Below are positions 16,386 to 27,410 of a stretch of DNA of 64,000 nt, piece by piece. Within the stretch, counting starts at the first letter, position 1, and every line of letters starts with the position of its first letter. The position numbers and the translations under genes were made by a program. The stretch lies in the NCBI RefSeq assembly GCF_001298735.1, contig NZ_CYSP01000008.1:146958-210957 (forward strand), written 5' to 3'. This DNA is from Propionispora sp. 2/2-37 (lineage in GTDB: Bacteria > Bacillota > Negativicutes > Propionisporales > Propionisporaceae). Below the pieces are notes generated by a model. It was not told where the DNA came from, searched no databases, and saw only the letters and a list, made by a program, of their open reading frames with translations.

Positions 16386-19300
16386 TCATATTTCTTTTCC
16401 CGTATCCGGAATTACAAAATAATAGGAACCGGACTGCAGTTCATACAGTGCCTTGCCTTCCCGGTACCCTTTGAACACTATATTTTCGTTCCCGTCTATC
16501 GGCTGCCCGTTCTCCAAAATCCTGCGTGCAACCGGCAGACTGCTTACCGGCAGGTAAAGCGTAGCCGTCGTATTCGCCGGAACCACCGCATCGTAAAACC
16601 ATTGATGATCTTCCAGCCTCCATCCGCTTGCTATGCGCCCGTATGGCGAATCATAATACCCTTCTGCCCGCTGCAATGCACCGGCAAAATCCGGCTGCGG
16701 CTGTAAAACAAAATGCTTAAATCCCGCTGCGGCAGCATCGCGCTGAATCCCTAAGGAATAATTGCACAGCCATGCGCCTACAGCACCAAAGGAATAATGA
16801 TTGAACGAATTCATACTGTTGTTGCCGCCAAAGCCTCTCTCTTTCGTATAGGAATCCAGGCGTTCCCAGATTGTCGTTGCGCCCTGCTGTACAGGATACA
16901 ACCAGGAAGGATAGGCCTTATTCTCCAGCATCTTATAAGCGATATCACTATGCCCATAGTCGGAAAGTGCTTTGCTGATCCAGGCGGTACCAATAAAACC
17001 GGTCATCAGTGCGTACGGCCCCCGTTTTACACCGTTATCATCTGTATTTTCCCGTGTACAGGCTGCCACGAGATGCTTTGCCGCATCTGGAGCATTATCT
17101 TGATCAAAAATTCCCAGCGCAAGCGGCACGGCATAGGAAGTCTGCGTATCCATCACCGAACCGTCCGACTTTATTGTTTTATGTGTCGCCGGGTCGATAA
17201 ACTTCTTATTAAACCAGGATTTTCGCTGTATGTATTTCCCACGATAAAAATCGGCATCCTTTTGCTGCCCCAAGACTGCTGCGGTACGCGCCATGATATC
17301 CAGGCCATAAATATGGTAGACGGTCCACAAGAATACCGGTTCATTTTTGCTGTATTCCGGTCCCAGCCAGTCGCCAAGCTCAAGTAAGGTGCGTTCACCA
17401 ATAAGACCGTCTGCAGCTACGTTAGTATCAAGATACGCCATATATTTCTTCATGGCCTCATAGTGTTTCTGCAAAATACCCGTATCGCCATACTGCTCAT
17501 ACAGTTCCCAGGGAACCGTCATCCCGGCGCTTCCCCAAAGAATGCCGCCAAAACCGTTGCCAATTGGTGCAATATCACCGAACCGGCCATCCGGATCTTG
17601 CAAATCTCTGAGTGCCTGTAAATGACGATCCAAAAAGCGGTCCGTATCGGTAATATAGCCGGCCGTACGGGCAAACATTGACAGGTCGCCCGACCAGCCC
17701 ATACGTTCATTGCGCTGCGGGCAATCTGTCGGAATGGACAGGAAATTGGCCCGGGTCGACCATACGATATTTTGCCAGAGCCGGTTCACCGTTTCGCTGG
17801 AAGTCTCGTAACCGGCCCGGATGTCCCTGACGGAACTCAGCACCTTCCCTCGCACATCCCGGAGCGGCAGTGCTTTATCAAGTCCCGTGATTTCAAGATA
17901 CCGGTATCCGTGATACGTAAACCGCGGCCGAATGCGTTCATCGCCGCCTTTCAGGATATAGGTGTCCTGCGCCAATGCACCGCGAATATTTTCCAGCATG
18001 AGCTGTCCCGCGTTGGCTCCGGCTGCTTCATTTTCCGGATAAAGCATTTCGGCATAACGCAGCGTAAGCTTCGTGCCGGCTTTGCCATTTTTGATCCTGA
18101 TGTCCGGCACCCCGGCCATATTTTGCCCCATATCATAAATAAACGTTTGTGGAGCCGCCTCTTTTACCTCTTTTGCCGTAAGCGTAAGCACTTCGTTCAC
18201 TCCGGCTCCTTCTTGACCGATAAGTGAAACATTCGCATAATTTTGCTCTTTCACCGTACCGGTCATACAATGCTTCCATGTACCGATAAAAGCCGTGTTC
18301 TCATCTGCCGGAACAGCCTTTGCCTTTTTCCAGAGAGCATCGTCATAGTCCGCCCTGCTCCAACCCTCTACGGCTTTTTCCTTTCCCGCATCGTAGATTT
18401 CTCCCTGAAAAATACTGCCTAAAACAACCGGTCCTTGTCCAAAATATTTCCACGTTTCCGGATTGGTCGTTATAACTGACTGCGTACCGTCTTTATAGGT
18501 AAGCACAAGTTTGGCCAGCAGCGACTGCCTGTCACCAAAGTAATTCCAATTTTCACCCTGGAAAGAAATAGCTCCGCTCCACCATCCTTCAGCCAGTTGC
18601 GCCCCTATGGCATTCAGCTGCCCTTTTTTGATAAATTCCTTCACATCATAGGTCTGATAGAGCTGGGTCACATTGTATTGGGTAAATCCCGGCGCAAGAT
18701 AATCCTGCCCGACGCGCCGTCCGTTAATGTAAAATTCATAAACACCCCGGCTTGTTACATAAAGCCGTGCGGCTGCCATCTGTTTCGCCGGTACCTTAAA
18801 CACCGACCGCAGCATCGGCATGGAACCATGTGACGGGTCCGCCGTGAGCAGCAAACCATCTTTTCCGCCATCCAAAAGGTAGGTGTCGCGGCTTACGGAA
18901 AACCCTTCTGTTTTCTTAGTAGAAAATATCCCTGTATACGGCCTATCCGGCGTAATTTTCTCAAAAAACACCGTGTTGCCCGGACTGCGGTAATTCAATA
19001 TCCTAACCGAAGAAAACTCCGCCCTTTGCCCCTTATCAAGCGCAAACCCGATATCCGCCACCATCGGAAAGCTGATGTAGTCGCCGCCCGGACCGACAGG
19101 ATTTACATTATAACCGGCTGTCCAAAAATTCACCTGCGGCAGTTCGATCTTTTTCCCATCGATGTTGAATTGAAGTATTCCGTGGTTGCTGCTGACTTCC
19201 ACGTTATGCCGGGTATAAAGATTGCCGGCATTGATGGCCTCCGGCGGTATATCCAGAGACGTCAGCGGCTGCCCCGGTGAATCTGTCGGACTGTACCCGC

Positions 19301-20009
19301 TGCGATAAATCTTGAGTTTTGCCGGTTCTGCCGGACTTTTTTTCAGTCCGGCCACATCAACTACAAGCTTAATATAGCTTTGATCTTTTTTATTTTCCAA
19401 CTGATACATATTTTTATTTCGATCCATAAGCCGGCTGTCGTTCGCACCAAATACGAATCCAGCCCGCTCCGCTCCCGGCATCAGACGCATATCATAACTG
19501 ATCTTATAGACGGCCAGGCTATGGGCCGCAAGCGGTAAATCGTCATCCCCGCCGATCCATTGCGCACCGCTCCAGTCCCCCTCTCCTTGGCGTTCCAGAT
19601 TTAGCCCGGTCTCAAACACAGAAGACTTTTCCTGCACTCGCCCGGCCTGATTCCATACTTTAACCGTCCACGTATACCGTGTCTCCGGCTGTAAAGGAGC
19701 ACCCGCATAGGCAATATTCAGCGAAATTCCGTCCTCTACTTTTCCTGTATTCCAAACCACTTGTCCCCGGTTGTCTTTTACAATAATTTCATACGCCGTC
19801 TGCCGCAAGCCGCGCTCTTTTGCCGCGGCTTGCATCTGCCAACTGAAATGGGGCACTTTCTCGTCCAGTCCCAACGGTTCGGTCATATGCTCCACTTGCA
19901 GATTATGCAGATAAAACTCCGCCGCCTGTTCTACCGCATAACACGGCCGACCGGAAAAAAGCAAAAAAGACACACAGAGAAATCCTGCCCATTTTACTAT
20001 TTTATGCAT
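16386..20009 (-). CDS. Exported alpha-L-rhamnosidase (GH78)
   Basis: A 1207-residue secreted enzyme hydrolysing terminal alpha-L-rhamnose. The ATG at 20009 follows GGAGGAAAGTA and gives MHKIVKWAGFLCVSFLLFSG, a signal peptide cleaved near CYAVEQA. Next come an Ig-like N-domain (LDEKVPHFSWQM), an inserted lectin-like segment of about 200 residues, the Bac_rhamnosid_N domain (YEFYINGRRVGQDYLAPGF; LAEGWWSGAISF), and the six-hairpin catalytic domain with DCPQRNERMGWSGD at about residue 765, which holds the general acid. The last part is the GH78 C-terminal beta domain. It follows a terminator, so it may have its own promoter. In this island it probably unmasks glycosides such as rutinosides or rhamnosyl polysaccharides. 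Confidence 0.93.
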   Translation of the reverse strand: MHKIVKWAGFLCVSFLLFSGRPCYAVEQAAEFYLHNLQVEHMTEPLGLDEKVPHFSWQMQAAAKERGLRQTAYEIIVKDNRGQVVWNTGKVEDGISLNIAYAGAPLQPETRYTWTVKVWNQAGRVQEKSSVFETGLNLERQGEGDWSGAQWIGGDDDLPLAAHSLAVYKISYDMRLMPGAERAGFVFGANDSRLMDRNKNMYQLENKKDQSYIKLVVDVAGLKKSPAEPAKLKIYRSGYSPTDSPGQPLTSLDIPPEAINAGNLYTRHNVEVSSNHGILQFNIDGKKIELPQVNFWTAGYNVNPVGPGGDYISFPMVADIGFALDKGQRAEFSSVRILNYRSPGNTVFFEKITPDRPYTGIFSTKKTEGFSVSRDTYLLDGGKDGLLLTADPSHGSMPMLRSVFKVPAKQMAAARLYVTSRGVYEFYINGRRVGQDYLAPGFTQYNVTQLYQTYDVKEFIKKGQLNAIGAQLAEGWWSGAISFQGENWNYFGDRQSLLAKLVLTYKDGTQSVITTNPETWKYFGQGPVVLGSIFQGEIYDAGKEKAVEGWSRADYDDALWKKAKAVPADENTAFIGTWKHCMTGTVKEQNYANVSLIGQEGAGVNEVLTLTAKEVKEAAPQTFIYDMGQNMAGVPDIRIKNGKAGTKLTLRYAEMLYPENEAAGANAGQLMLENIRGALAQDTYILKGGDERIRPRFTYHGYRYLEITGLDKALPLRDVRGKVLSSVRDIRAGYETSSETVNRLWQNIVWSTRANFLSIPTDCPQRNERMGWSGDLSMFARTAGYITDTDRFLDRHLQALRDLQDPDGRFGDIAPIGNGFGGILWGSAGMTVPWELYEQYGDTGILQKHYEAMKKYMAYLDTNVAADGLIGERTLLELGDWLGPEYSKNEPVFLWTVYHIYGLDIMARTAAVLGQQKDADFYRGKYIQRKSWFNKKFIDPATHKTIKSDGSVMDTQTSYAVPLALGIFDQDNAPDAAKHLVAACTRENTDDNGVKRGPYALMTGFIGTAWISKALSDYGHSDIAYKMLENKAYPSWLYPVQQGATTIWERLDSYTKERGFGGNNSMNSFNHYSFGAVGAWLCNYSLGIQRDAAAAGFKHFVLQPQPDFAGALQRAEGYYDSPYGRIASGWRLEDHQWFYDAVVPANTTATLYLPVSSLPVARRILENGQPIDGNENIVFKGYREGKALYELQSGSYYFVIPDTGKEI

Positions 20010-20028
20010 TACTTTCCTCCAATTTCCC

Positions 20029-20065
20029 AAAAAACAGGTTCCGGCGATTTGCCGGAACCTGTTTT
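20029..20065 (-). terminator. Terminator between bglA and the rhamnosidase gene
   Basis: On the minus strand, directly after the bglA stop, AAAACAGGTTCCGGC and GCCGGAACCTGTTTT form a GC-rich stem followed by TTTT. It lies inside the rhamnosidase leader, so it either separates the two transcripts or limits read-through. Confidence 0.85.
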
Positions 20066-21523
<1,458 letters not shown>

Positions 21524-22882
21524 TCATTTATGCTGCGCCGCAAGCCATTCCATAAGCGTAACCAGTTTGCCGTCGATCATACTTGCGCAGGTATTATTAT
21601 AAACATGGATCCAGGACCAATGGCCGTTGTACTCAAACGGCGTCCCGTCATCCTTCTTATACAGTCCTGTCATATCATGCACATCATCAAAAAAGCTGAA
21701 ATGCACATTTTTTGCTCCGGCAGCTAAAAGACGTTGATACGTAGGAACGACATACTCCGCCGGGGGTACGACCTGGTCGGTTTTTGCCGCTGTAAACCAG
21801 ATCGGCAGTTTTTTCATTGCCGCGATATCCTTATCCCGGATAAGGCTGTCTTTCAAAGCTTCACAGGTCGGAAACGCCGCCGCAAAATAATCCGGATAGT
21901 CGCGGATCATAAGCATTGTCATATAACCGCCGTTGGAATCGCCGCCGATATAGATACGGTCCTCATCAATATTCTTATGTTCCGCCACATATTCTTTGAT
22001 GAGTTCCATCAACGATGCTTCATACTTGGAAGTACCATCGCCAAAGCCCTGGAAACCATCCATCCAAAAGGTTGGCGACTGCGGAACCAACACATAGGCG
22101 CCGCCAAAATAGGCCTGCAGCACAGGATCGGCAAAACGGTTCGCTTTATTCGCCGCAATCGGGATCGCCGGGTCCGTTCCGCCCTCTCCCATACCGTGAA
22201 GCCAGATAATAAGCGGATGCTTGGCCGAACCTTCCGGTTCATAGCTTGCATAATGTAAAGTAATGCCGTCATGTTCTGCTGCACCGAAACGGAACATGTC
22301 TATATCCGGACGGATATTGCCTGCCGTCTTCGTTACCTTAAGTCCGGTTATTTTTCCCTTGACCGCCGGGACATCCTTCTCCTGGATGATCGTATAATCA
22401 CACTGTACCCAGTTGTTGCGCATGGTTTTCACATCAAAATTAAGGGGAGAACCAAGCGTGATGTCCGGTCCTATTTCCATTTCAATCACCGCATAGCGTC
22501 CCTGTTGTACTGCCTTTCCGCTTTTATCGGCTACATAAATCCCGGTGATTTCCCGGTATCCTTCCGTATCACCGAGAATCTTCGTATCATTCACGTTCGG
22601 AGAAAGCTTCTTATACAAATCTGCCGCCTGCCTATCGGCAGGAGTCCGGGGAATGCTTCGTTTTACATACACCTTGAAAGCATCCATGGCAATTGCATCT
22701 GCTTTCACTTCTTTTCCAAGATCCACGATAATCCTTGGAATCGCCGCCCCCCAGTCATGGACTTCCGTAACCGTGCGATATGTCGCCACAGTACTGTGCG
22801 CCAAAGAGGGAGCAGCAGCCACGCCGAACCCCAGCACAAACACTGCCGCGAGGCCAAAAATTTTCCAAACTCTTTTTCCCAT
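21524..22882 (-). CDS. Exported alpha/beta-hydrolase esterase with N-terminal Ig-like domain
   Basis: A 452-residue secreted esterase of the PHB-depolymerase/feruloyl- or acetyl-esterase type. The signal peptide is MGKRVWKIFGLAAVFVLGFG with cleavage near SLAHS. Residues 30-190 are a beta-rich Esterase_Ig-like domain. The hydrolase domain begins PLIIWLHGMGEGG (oxyanion hole), with the nucleophile Ser near residue 313 in IGGDSNGGY and a late His in DDVHDMTG. GAAAGGAAG precedes the ATG. It ends 43 bases before bglA. In this island it would strip acyl groups from glycosides in the periplasm or outside. Prolyl-oligopeptidase-type peptidase is less likely. Confidence 0.8.
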   Translation of the reverse strand: MGKRVWKIFGLAAVFVLGFGVAAAPSLAHSTVATYRTVTEVHDWGAAIPRIIVDLGKEVKADAIAMDAFKVYVKRSIPRTPADRQAADLYKKLSPNVNDTKILGDTEGYREITGIYVADKSGKAVQQGRYAVIEMEIGPDITLGSPLNFDVKTMRNNWVQCDYTIIQEKDVPAVKGKITGLKVTKTAGNIRPDIDMFRFGAAEHDGITLHYASYEPEGSAKHPLIIWLHGMGEGGTDPAIPIAANKANRFADPVLQAYFGGAYVLVPQSPTFWMDGFQGFGDGTSKYEASLMELIKEYVAEHKNIDEDRIYIGGDSNGGYMTMLMIRDYPDYFAAAFPTCEALKDSLIRDKDIAAMKKLPIWFTAAKTDQVVPPAEYVVPTYQRLLAAGAKNVHFSFFDDVHDMTGLYKKDDGTPFEYNGHWSWIHVYNNTCASMIDGKLVTLMEWLAAQHK

Positions 22883-22962
22883 CTGTTTCGCTTCCTTTCA
22901 AAATCTATATCTACTGTCTGCACAAACAGCCAATAGTATATGTAGGATAGATACGCCCGGCC

Positions 22963-23056
22963 TTATTCTACCGTAACGATCACATGCGCGTAGCGCGTCA
23001 GCGGCGGTGTGCCGTTGTCTTTGACTTCAAAGATTAGGTAGATGTTATCTCCGTTC
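22963..23056 (-). pseudogene. C-terminal tail of a DUF1593-like exported protein
   Basis: Ends with GDNIYLIFEVKDNGTPPLTR followed by YAHVIVTVE and a stop. This is the terminal beta-sandwich of DUF1593 (nucleoside-hydrolase-like, plant-cell-wall-associated) proteins, whose last strands read EVxDNGTPxLTRY. Only about 30 codons remain, joined to the degraded esterase copy just upstream. Confidence 0.5.
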
Positions 23057-23068
23057 TTACTTTATGAA

Positions 23069-23386
23069 TTATTTATGTTGTTCTGCAAGCCATTCCATAA
23101 GCGTAGCTTGGCGACCATCAATTGTACTTATCATTCATTGTTATAAACGTATATCCAAGACTAGTGTCCATTATACTCAAACGGCGTTTTATCTTCTTTC
23201 TGATAAAAGACCCGTACGGTCACGTACATCATCAAAGAAACTAAACTGTACATTTTTTACTCCAGCAGCCAAAAACCGTTTATATGTAGGCACTACGTAT
23301 TGATCTGGAGGTTTTTGCGGCATTGCCGTTTTTATCCGCAACATAAATGTTTTATAATTTCACGATACCCTTCTATGTCCTAAAAT
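23069..23386 (-). pseudogene. Degenerate second copy of the esterase with an internal deletion
   Basis: The minus strand ends TLMEWLAEQHK, nearly identical to the intact neighbour's TLMEWLAAQHK, and upstream reads YVVPTYKRFLAAGVKNVQFSFFDDV, again closely matching. Further upstream, pieces of ILGDxEGYREI and YVADKNGNA match the neighbour's residues near 105-125 (its ILGDTEGYREI and YVADKSGKA). About 260 residues between these blocks, including the catalytic Ser, are missing, and several frameshifts and stops are present. This is a tandem duplicate that decayed. Confidence 0.85.
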
Positions 23387-23449
23387 TCTTTCTCTCCTTT
23401 GCCGGCAATAAATCCGCACTTTTCTCGCGTTGATGCTCTTGACAAAAGT

Positions 23450-24694
23450 TCAATGTTTGACGATGAGCGGTCCCCGAATTACATCCATTACTTTCGCCGG
23501 CGGTAAGCTATTCTCAATTAATTGCCGCATAACTTTCATATAAGGATGAATATGCCGAAGATATTTTTTATATCCCGCACACAAGTAATTTAGCCCTTCC
23601 TCCCCATCCGGTGTCTCTAGAAAACGATGTTTTGGACATTCCCCATGGCAGGCAAATTCTGCTTCGCAGACCTTACAATAATCGGGCAGGCCTTCTTTTT
23701 TAGCTAAGCTGAATTGCCATTGTTTTTGAGACTGCACCAAATCGTCCGGTTCCGATGTAAGAATATTCCCCAATTCGTACGCTGGATACACAAAATGATC
23801 GCAAGAATACACCGCACCATCGTGTTCCATAACGAGTGCTGCACCGCACTGTTTCGCAAAAACACATATTGTAGAATCTAACCCCAGCCAGGATTCCAAC
23901 GCCCATTCAAAATTTATCACGTGAATTCTACCTACATCATTCCTTACCCATGTATCAAAAACAGCGATGAGAAAATCACCATACGCTTCCGCCTCCACTG
24001 TCCATGGTGCAACCTGTACGCTAGCGACTGCTCCCGGCGATGTCGGTGCTGCATGGCGCAATCCCATTGCAACTGCCTTTTCATCCGGAAGCCGTTCAAC
24101 AATTGGAATAAACTGAATGAATTTCACGCCATTCTTTTTAAAAAACTGGTAGATCTGCAGGGGTTCGTAAGATGCTTCTTTCGTTACACAACTTAGCACA
24201 TTGAAAGACACCTGATACTTTTGCAGCAGTTCCAGCCCTCGCATGACATTTTTAAAAGAGGGTTCACCAGAACATGCAAAACGATAACGATCATGAATTT
24301 TTTCTGGACCATCTAAGCTGAGACCAACCAGAAAATCATGCTCTTTGAGAAAATCACACCATTTCTCATTCAGCAACGTACCATTTGTCTGCAGAGAATT
24401 GACGATCTTTTTCTCTCCGGCATATTTCTTTTGTAAGGCTGCCACCCGCTGAAAAAACTCCACGCCTAATAAAGTCGGTTCACCCCCCTGCCAAACAAAA
24501 GGTACTTCCGATGCCGATTGCGCTTCAATATATTTACGAATAAAAGTTTCTAAAATCTTATCAGATATGACGTAATCTTCCTGCTTTGGATACAGGGCTT
24601 TTTTTTCAGTATAAAAACAGTATTGGCAATTTAAATTGCATACAGGCCCAATCGGTTTTGCTAATATATGAACTGAGTTATATTTGCGCATCAT
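23450..24694 (-). CDS. Anaerobic sulfatase-maturating enzyme (radical SAM, SPASM)
   Basis: A 414-residue radical SAM enzyme that converts an active-site Cys or Ser of sulfatases to C-alpha-formylglycine without oxygen. The radical SAM cluster motif CNLNCQYCFY holds Cys19, Cys23 and Cys26. PFVWQGGEPTLLG and NSLQTNGTLL are typical anSME stretches. The C-terminal SPASM part carries cysteines in GAALVMEHDGAVYSCDHFV and CKVCEAEFACHGECPKHRF for two more 4Fe-4S clusters. AAGGTG precedes the ATG. It lies directly downstream of an arylsulfatase with the Cys-type motif, its obvious substrate. Confidence 0.95.
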   Translation of the reverse strand: MMRKYNSVHILAKPIGPVCNLNCQYCFYTEKKALYPKQEDYVISDKILETFIRKYIEAQSASEVPFVWQGGEPTLLGVEFFQRVAALQKKYAGEKKIVNSLQTNGTLLNEKWCDFLKEHDFLVGLSLDGPEKIHDRYRFACSGEPSFKNVMRGLELLQKYQVSFNVLSCVTKEASYEPLQIYQFFKKNGVKFIQFIPIVERLPDEKAVAMGLRHAAPTSPGAVASVQVAPWTVEAEAYGDFLIAVFDTWVRNDVGRIHVINFEWALESWLGLDSTICVFAKQCGAALVMEHDGAVYSCDHFVYPAYELGNILTSEPDDLVQSQKQWQFSLAKKEGLPDYCKVCEAEFACHGECPKHRFLETPDGEEGLNYLCAGYKKYLRHIHPYMKVMRQLIENSLPPAKVMDVIRGPLIVKH

Positions 24695-24932
24695 AATTCT
24701 TTCACCTTGTTCTTATTTATTTTTATCAAAGGCGAATCATCATTTTCTAAGTTTAAGCTTTTCCATATGATTTACTACTTTCTCCACACTGATGATCCCT
24801 AAATCAACATCAAACAAAATCAAATTTATTTTAATAAACTCCACTTATATACTCGCGTCAGTTACAGCTAAATTTAATCTTAATATAAAATCGACTATAT
24901 GCCATATATAATACGAAACCAAAATATAGAGA

Positions 24933-24970
24933 AGTTGAACAGATCCCCTGGCAGATTGATCCGTTCAACT
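24933..24970 (-). terminator. Hairpin downstream of the arylsulfatase gene
   Basis: AGTTGAACAGATC and GATCCGTTCAACT pair with one mismatch around a 12-base loop, 31 bases after the sulfatase stop. On the minus strand it is followed by TCTCTATATTTT. The rest of the 305-base gap between the sulfatase and its maturase is AT-rich and otherwise empty. Confidence 0.6.
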
Positions 24971-25000
24971 TTAAAAGCACTCCTCTAATCGTTCATTTGA

Positions 25001-27238
25001 TTAATCCTCTATTTCGACCATCACATAATCAAACTGTCCAGAGAAAGGGAACTCGCCTTTTTTCTTATATTCCTTGCTTACCGCATCATACCGATCGCGA
25101 CCAACATCATAGGTTTCCGAATTCAGGAAGAAGCGATATGGGATTTTTGTTTCGCTCACCTGTTTCCCATTGATGAACAAATGTCCAATTCCAGCCATTG
25201 GTCCTGTTTTTTCCATCTTAAATTGAACCTCTGCTTTGCCAAGCGGCATAGGAGCTTCCATGCGGCTAATTTGTCCGAAAGAATTATATTCAAATTTAAG
25301 CTTATTATCTTTTACAAACAGCGTATAGCCCCAATTATAGCTGCCCGTAGAGAAGAGCACACCTTCCTCTGCTTTCTTATTCCTCGTTACCGGAACCGTA
25401 ATCGTAAAAGATTTATCCAGCGTATTGGGTCCTGCTAAATGGAATATCGTCCCGGTTCCTGGATAATATTTAAATACTTTTTCTTTACGAGTTCCAAAGC
25501 TCTCCAAACCGATAGAAACTTCTGTCAATGCAGTACCATGACGGTCAGCTTCGATTTTCCAAGCATCTTTCAGCTCTTTTAATTTTTCCGGATATTGCGC
25601 TGCTACATCCGTAGATTCTGAAAGATCTTCAGCTACATGATACAACTTCCACTGATCTTCCTCGAAAAAAGTACCTTTCTTATGGATGGAAACTGCTTTC
25701 CAGCCATCTTTATACATCGAACGCTGATTCACATGTAAAGCATACTTTTCCTTGTCTGGTGACGGTGCGTCCGCACGATCAAATGTTGAAACGATGCTTG
25801 TCCCATCCATCGGTAATTGTGGAATCCCTTTAAAGGTTTCCGGTGCTTTCAAATTAGCGATATCCAACACCGTTGGTGTAATGTCAGTGACATGCACATA
25901 CTGCGAACGCACATGATCCTTGCCTGCCGCAATCGCATTGGGCCAATGAACGATCAATGGTGCGCGAACCCCGCCGGCAAATAATGACCCTTTATAATTT
26001 TCAAATGGCGTTCCTGAAACATTCGCCCAGCCCCTCGGATATGCAACCCCGTAATCTGCATTGCCCAGTTCATTGATATGTTTCTTTACGTCTGCGATAG
26101 GCGTTTTAATCGGGGTATAAGCCTTTAAGCTAAAGTCCGTGCCCTCATTACCAGCAAAATCAGTCGCACCGTTGTCAGAAATGAGCACAATCATCGTATT
26201 GTCATATTGCCCGAGTGCCTCAAGATGATCTACGATTTTACCAATTTGTTCATCGGTATATGTCAAATATCCAGCGTAAATCTGCATATAACGGGCGCTC
26301 ACTGCCTTTTCATCTGTACTTAAGGAATCCCAAGGCTGAATCCTTGGATCATGCGTTAGTTTTGCATCCGCTGGCATAATACCAAGCTGCTTTTGACGCT
26401 CAAACCGTACTTCACGGATCTTATCATAGCCTTGATCATATACACCATTGTACATATCGATATATTCTTTTGGTGCCTGTAATGGTGAATGCACCGCACG
26501 GAATGCCGTATAGAGGAAAAATGGCTTATCAGGATATGCAGAAACCTGATCCGTCAAAAACTCTTTTGCCATTCTCGCCACATCAGCTTCAAAATAATAA
26601 TTTTCCTTAGGCGGCGTAATTGCATGATTGTCATATACCAATAACGGATTGTATTCATCCGTTTCCCCACTTAAAAAACCATAGAAGCGGTCAAAGCCTC
26701 TACCCAACGGCCAACTATCCATCGGACCAGCCGGTGAGATTTCTGCATTCGGCGCTAAATGCCATTTACCAACCGCCATCGTGCTATAGCCGTTTGACTG
26801 CAAAATTTCTGCTACCGTAGCAGCCTGCTCTGTAACTCTCCCGCGAAAATTCGGATGCTCTAGGCCCAAATCCACACTGGCGATATGCCCCATGCCAACC
26901 GCATTATTGTCACGTCCCGTCAGAAGCGACGCACGTGTAGGCGAACAAAGTGGACAAACATTAAAATTATTGTAAACAAGCCCTTCTGCCGCCAATTTAT
27001 CAATATTCGGCGTTTTGATTTCAGAACCATATGCCCCAAAATCACTAAAACCCATATCGTCCATAACGATATACACAAAGTTTGTCTTCTCCTTGCTACC
27101 ATGCTTAATGTTTGCCGACACGCCCTCCGGTGTCCCTGCACTAGCCTGCACTACATTGGCAGGCACATTGACCGTCGTCAAAGCAAGTCCAACTAATAAT
27201 ACTTTTTTCAAGTATTTTTTCTGTAAATACTTTCTCAT
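25001..27238 (-). CDS. Exported arylsulfatase (Cys-type formylglycine)
   Basis: A 745-residue secreted sulfatase. The ATG at 27238 gives MRKYLQKKYLKKVLLVGLAL, a signal peptide cleaved near VQASAG. The sulfatase motif is CSPTRASLLTGRD with Cys98 as the formylglycine precursor and Arg102. Metal ligands lie in YIVMDDMGFSDFG and VLISDNGATDFAG, and other active-site parts in MAVGKWHLAP. Residues beyond about 550 form a C-terminal extension with a beta-rich, lectin-like region (VLFSTGSYNWGYTLF). Cys rather than Ser and the adjacent maturase fit a strict anaerobe. Aryl sulfate substrates are typical of this large type; sulfated sugars are possible. Confidence 0.93.
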   Translation of the reverse strand: MRKYLQKKYLKKVLLVGLALTTVNVPANVVQASAGTPEGVSANIKHGSKEKTNFVYIVMDDMGFSDFGAYGSEIKTPNIDKLAAEGLVYNNFNVCPLCSPTRASLLTGRDNNAVGMGHIASVDLGLEHPNFRGRVTEQAATVAEILQSNGYSTMAVGKWHLAPNAEISPAGPMDSWPLGRGFDRFYGFLSGETDEYNPLLVYDNHAITPPKENYYFEADVARMAKEFLTDQVSAYPDKPFFLYTAFRAVHSPLQAPKEYIDMYNGVYDQGYDKIREVRFERQKQLGIMPADAKLTHDPRIQPWDSLSTDEKAVSARYMQIYAGYLTYTDEQIGKIVDHLEALGQYDNTMIVLISDNGATDFAGNEGTDFSLKAYTPIKTPIADVKKHINELGNADYGVAYPRGWANVSGTPFENYKGSLFAGGVRAPLIVHWPNAIAAGKDHVRSQYVHVTDITPTVLDIANLKAPETFKGIPQLPMDGTSIVSTFDRADAPSPDKEKYALHVNQRSMYKDGWKAVSIHKKGTFFEEDQWKLYHVAEDLSESTDVAAQYPEKLKELKDAWKIEADRHGTALTEVSIGLESFGTRKEKVFKYYPGTGTIFHLAGPNTLDKSFTITVPVTRNKKAEEGVLFSTGSYNWGYTLFVKDNKLKFEYNSFGQISRMEAPMPLGKAEVQFKMEKTGPMAGIGHLFINGKQVSETKIPYRFFLNSETYDVGRDRYDAVSKEYKKKGEFPFSGQFDYVMVEIED

Positions 27239-27362
27239 GCTTCCTACCCCCCATTTTTTGCGGAATACATCGAAACACGATGCTTCCGCCAAAATCTTTT
27301 TGAGTTTATTTAATATTAAATCAGCGGCTCATTAACCTATAATCCGCTTGTTGTAAAGCTGA

Positions 27363-27377
27363 TAAACCACTGGTTTA
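27363..27377. promoter_or_regulatory. 15-bp palindrome between porin and sulfatase genes
   Basis: TAAACCACTGGTTTA is a perfect 7+1+7 palindrome in the 172-base gap between the SLH porin stop (27411) and the sulfatase start (27238). It might be an operator for the sulfatase gene. There is no U-tract, so terminator function is unlikely. Confidence 0.35.
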
Positions 27378-27410
27378 ACCATCTGAAAACCGCTTCTCCA
27401 TTTACTAAAT

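Noticed and set aside
24695..25000. Small gene between sulfatase and maturase
   Set aside because: Frames are short, lack ribosome binding sites and run through a terminator hairpin.
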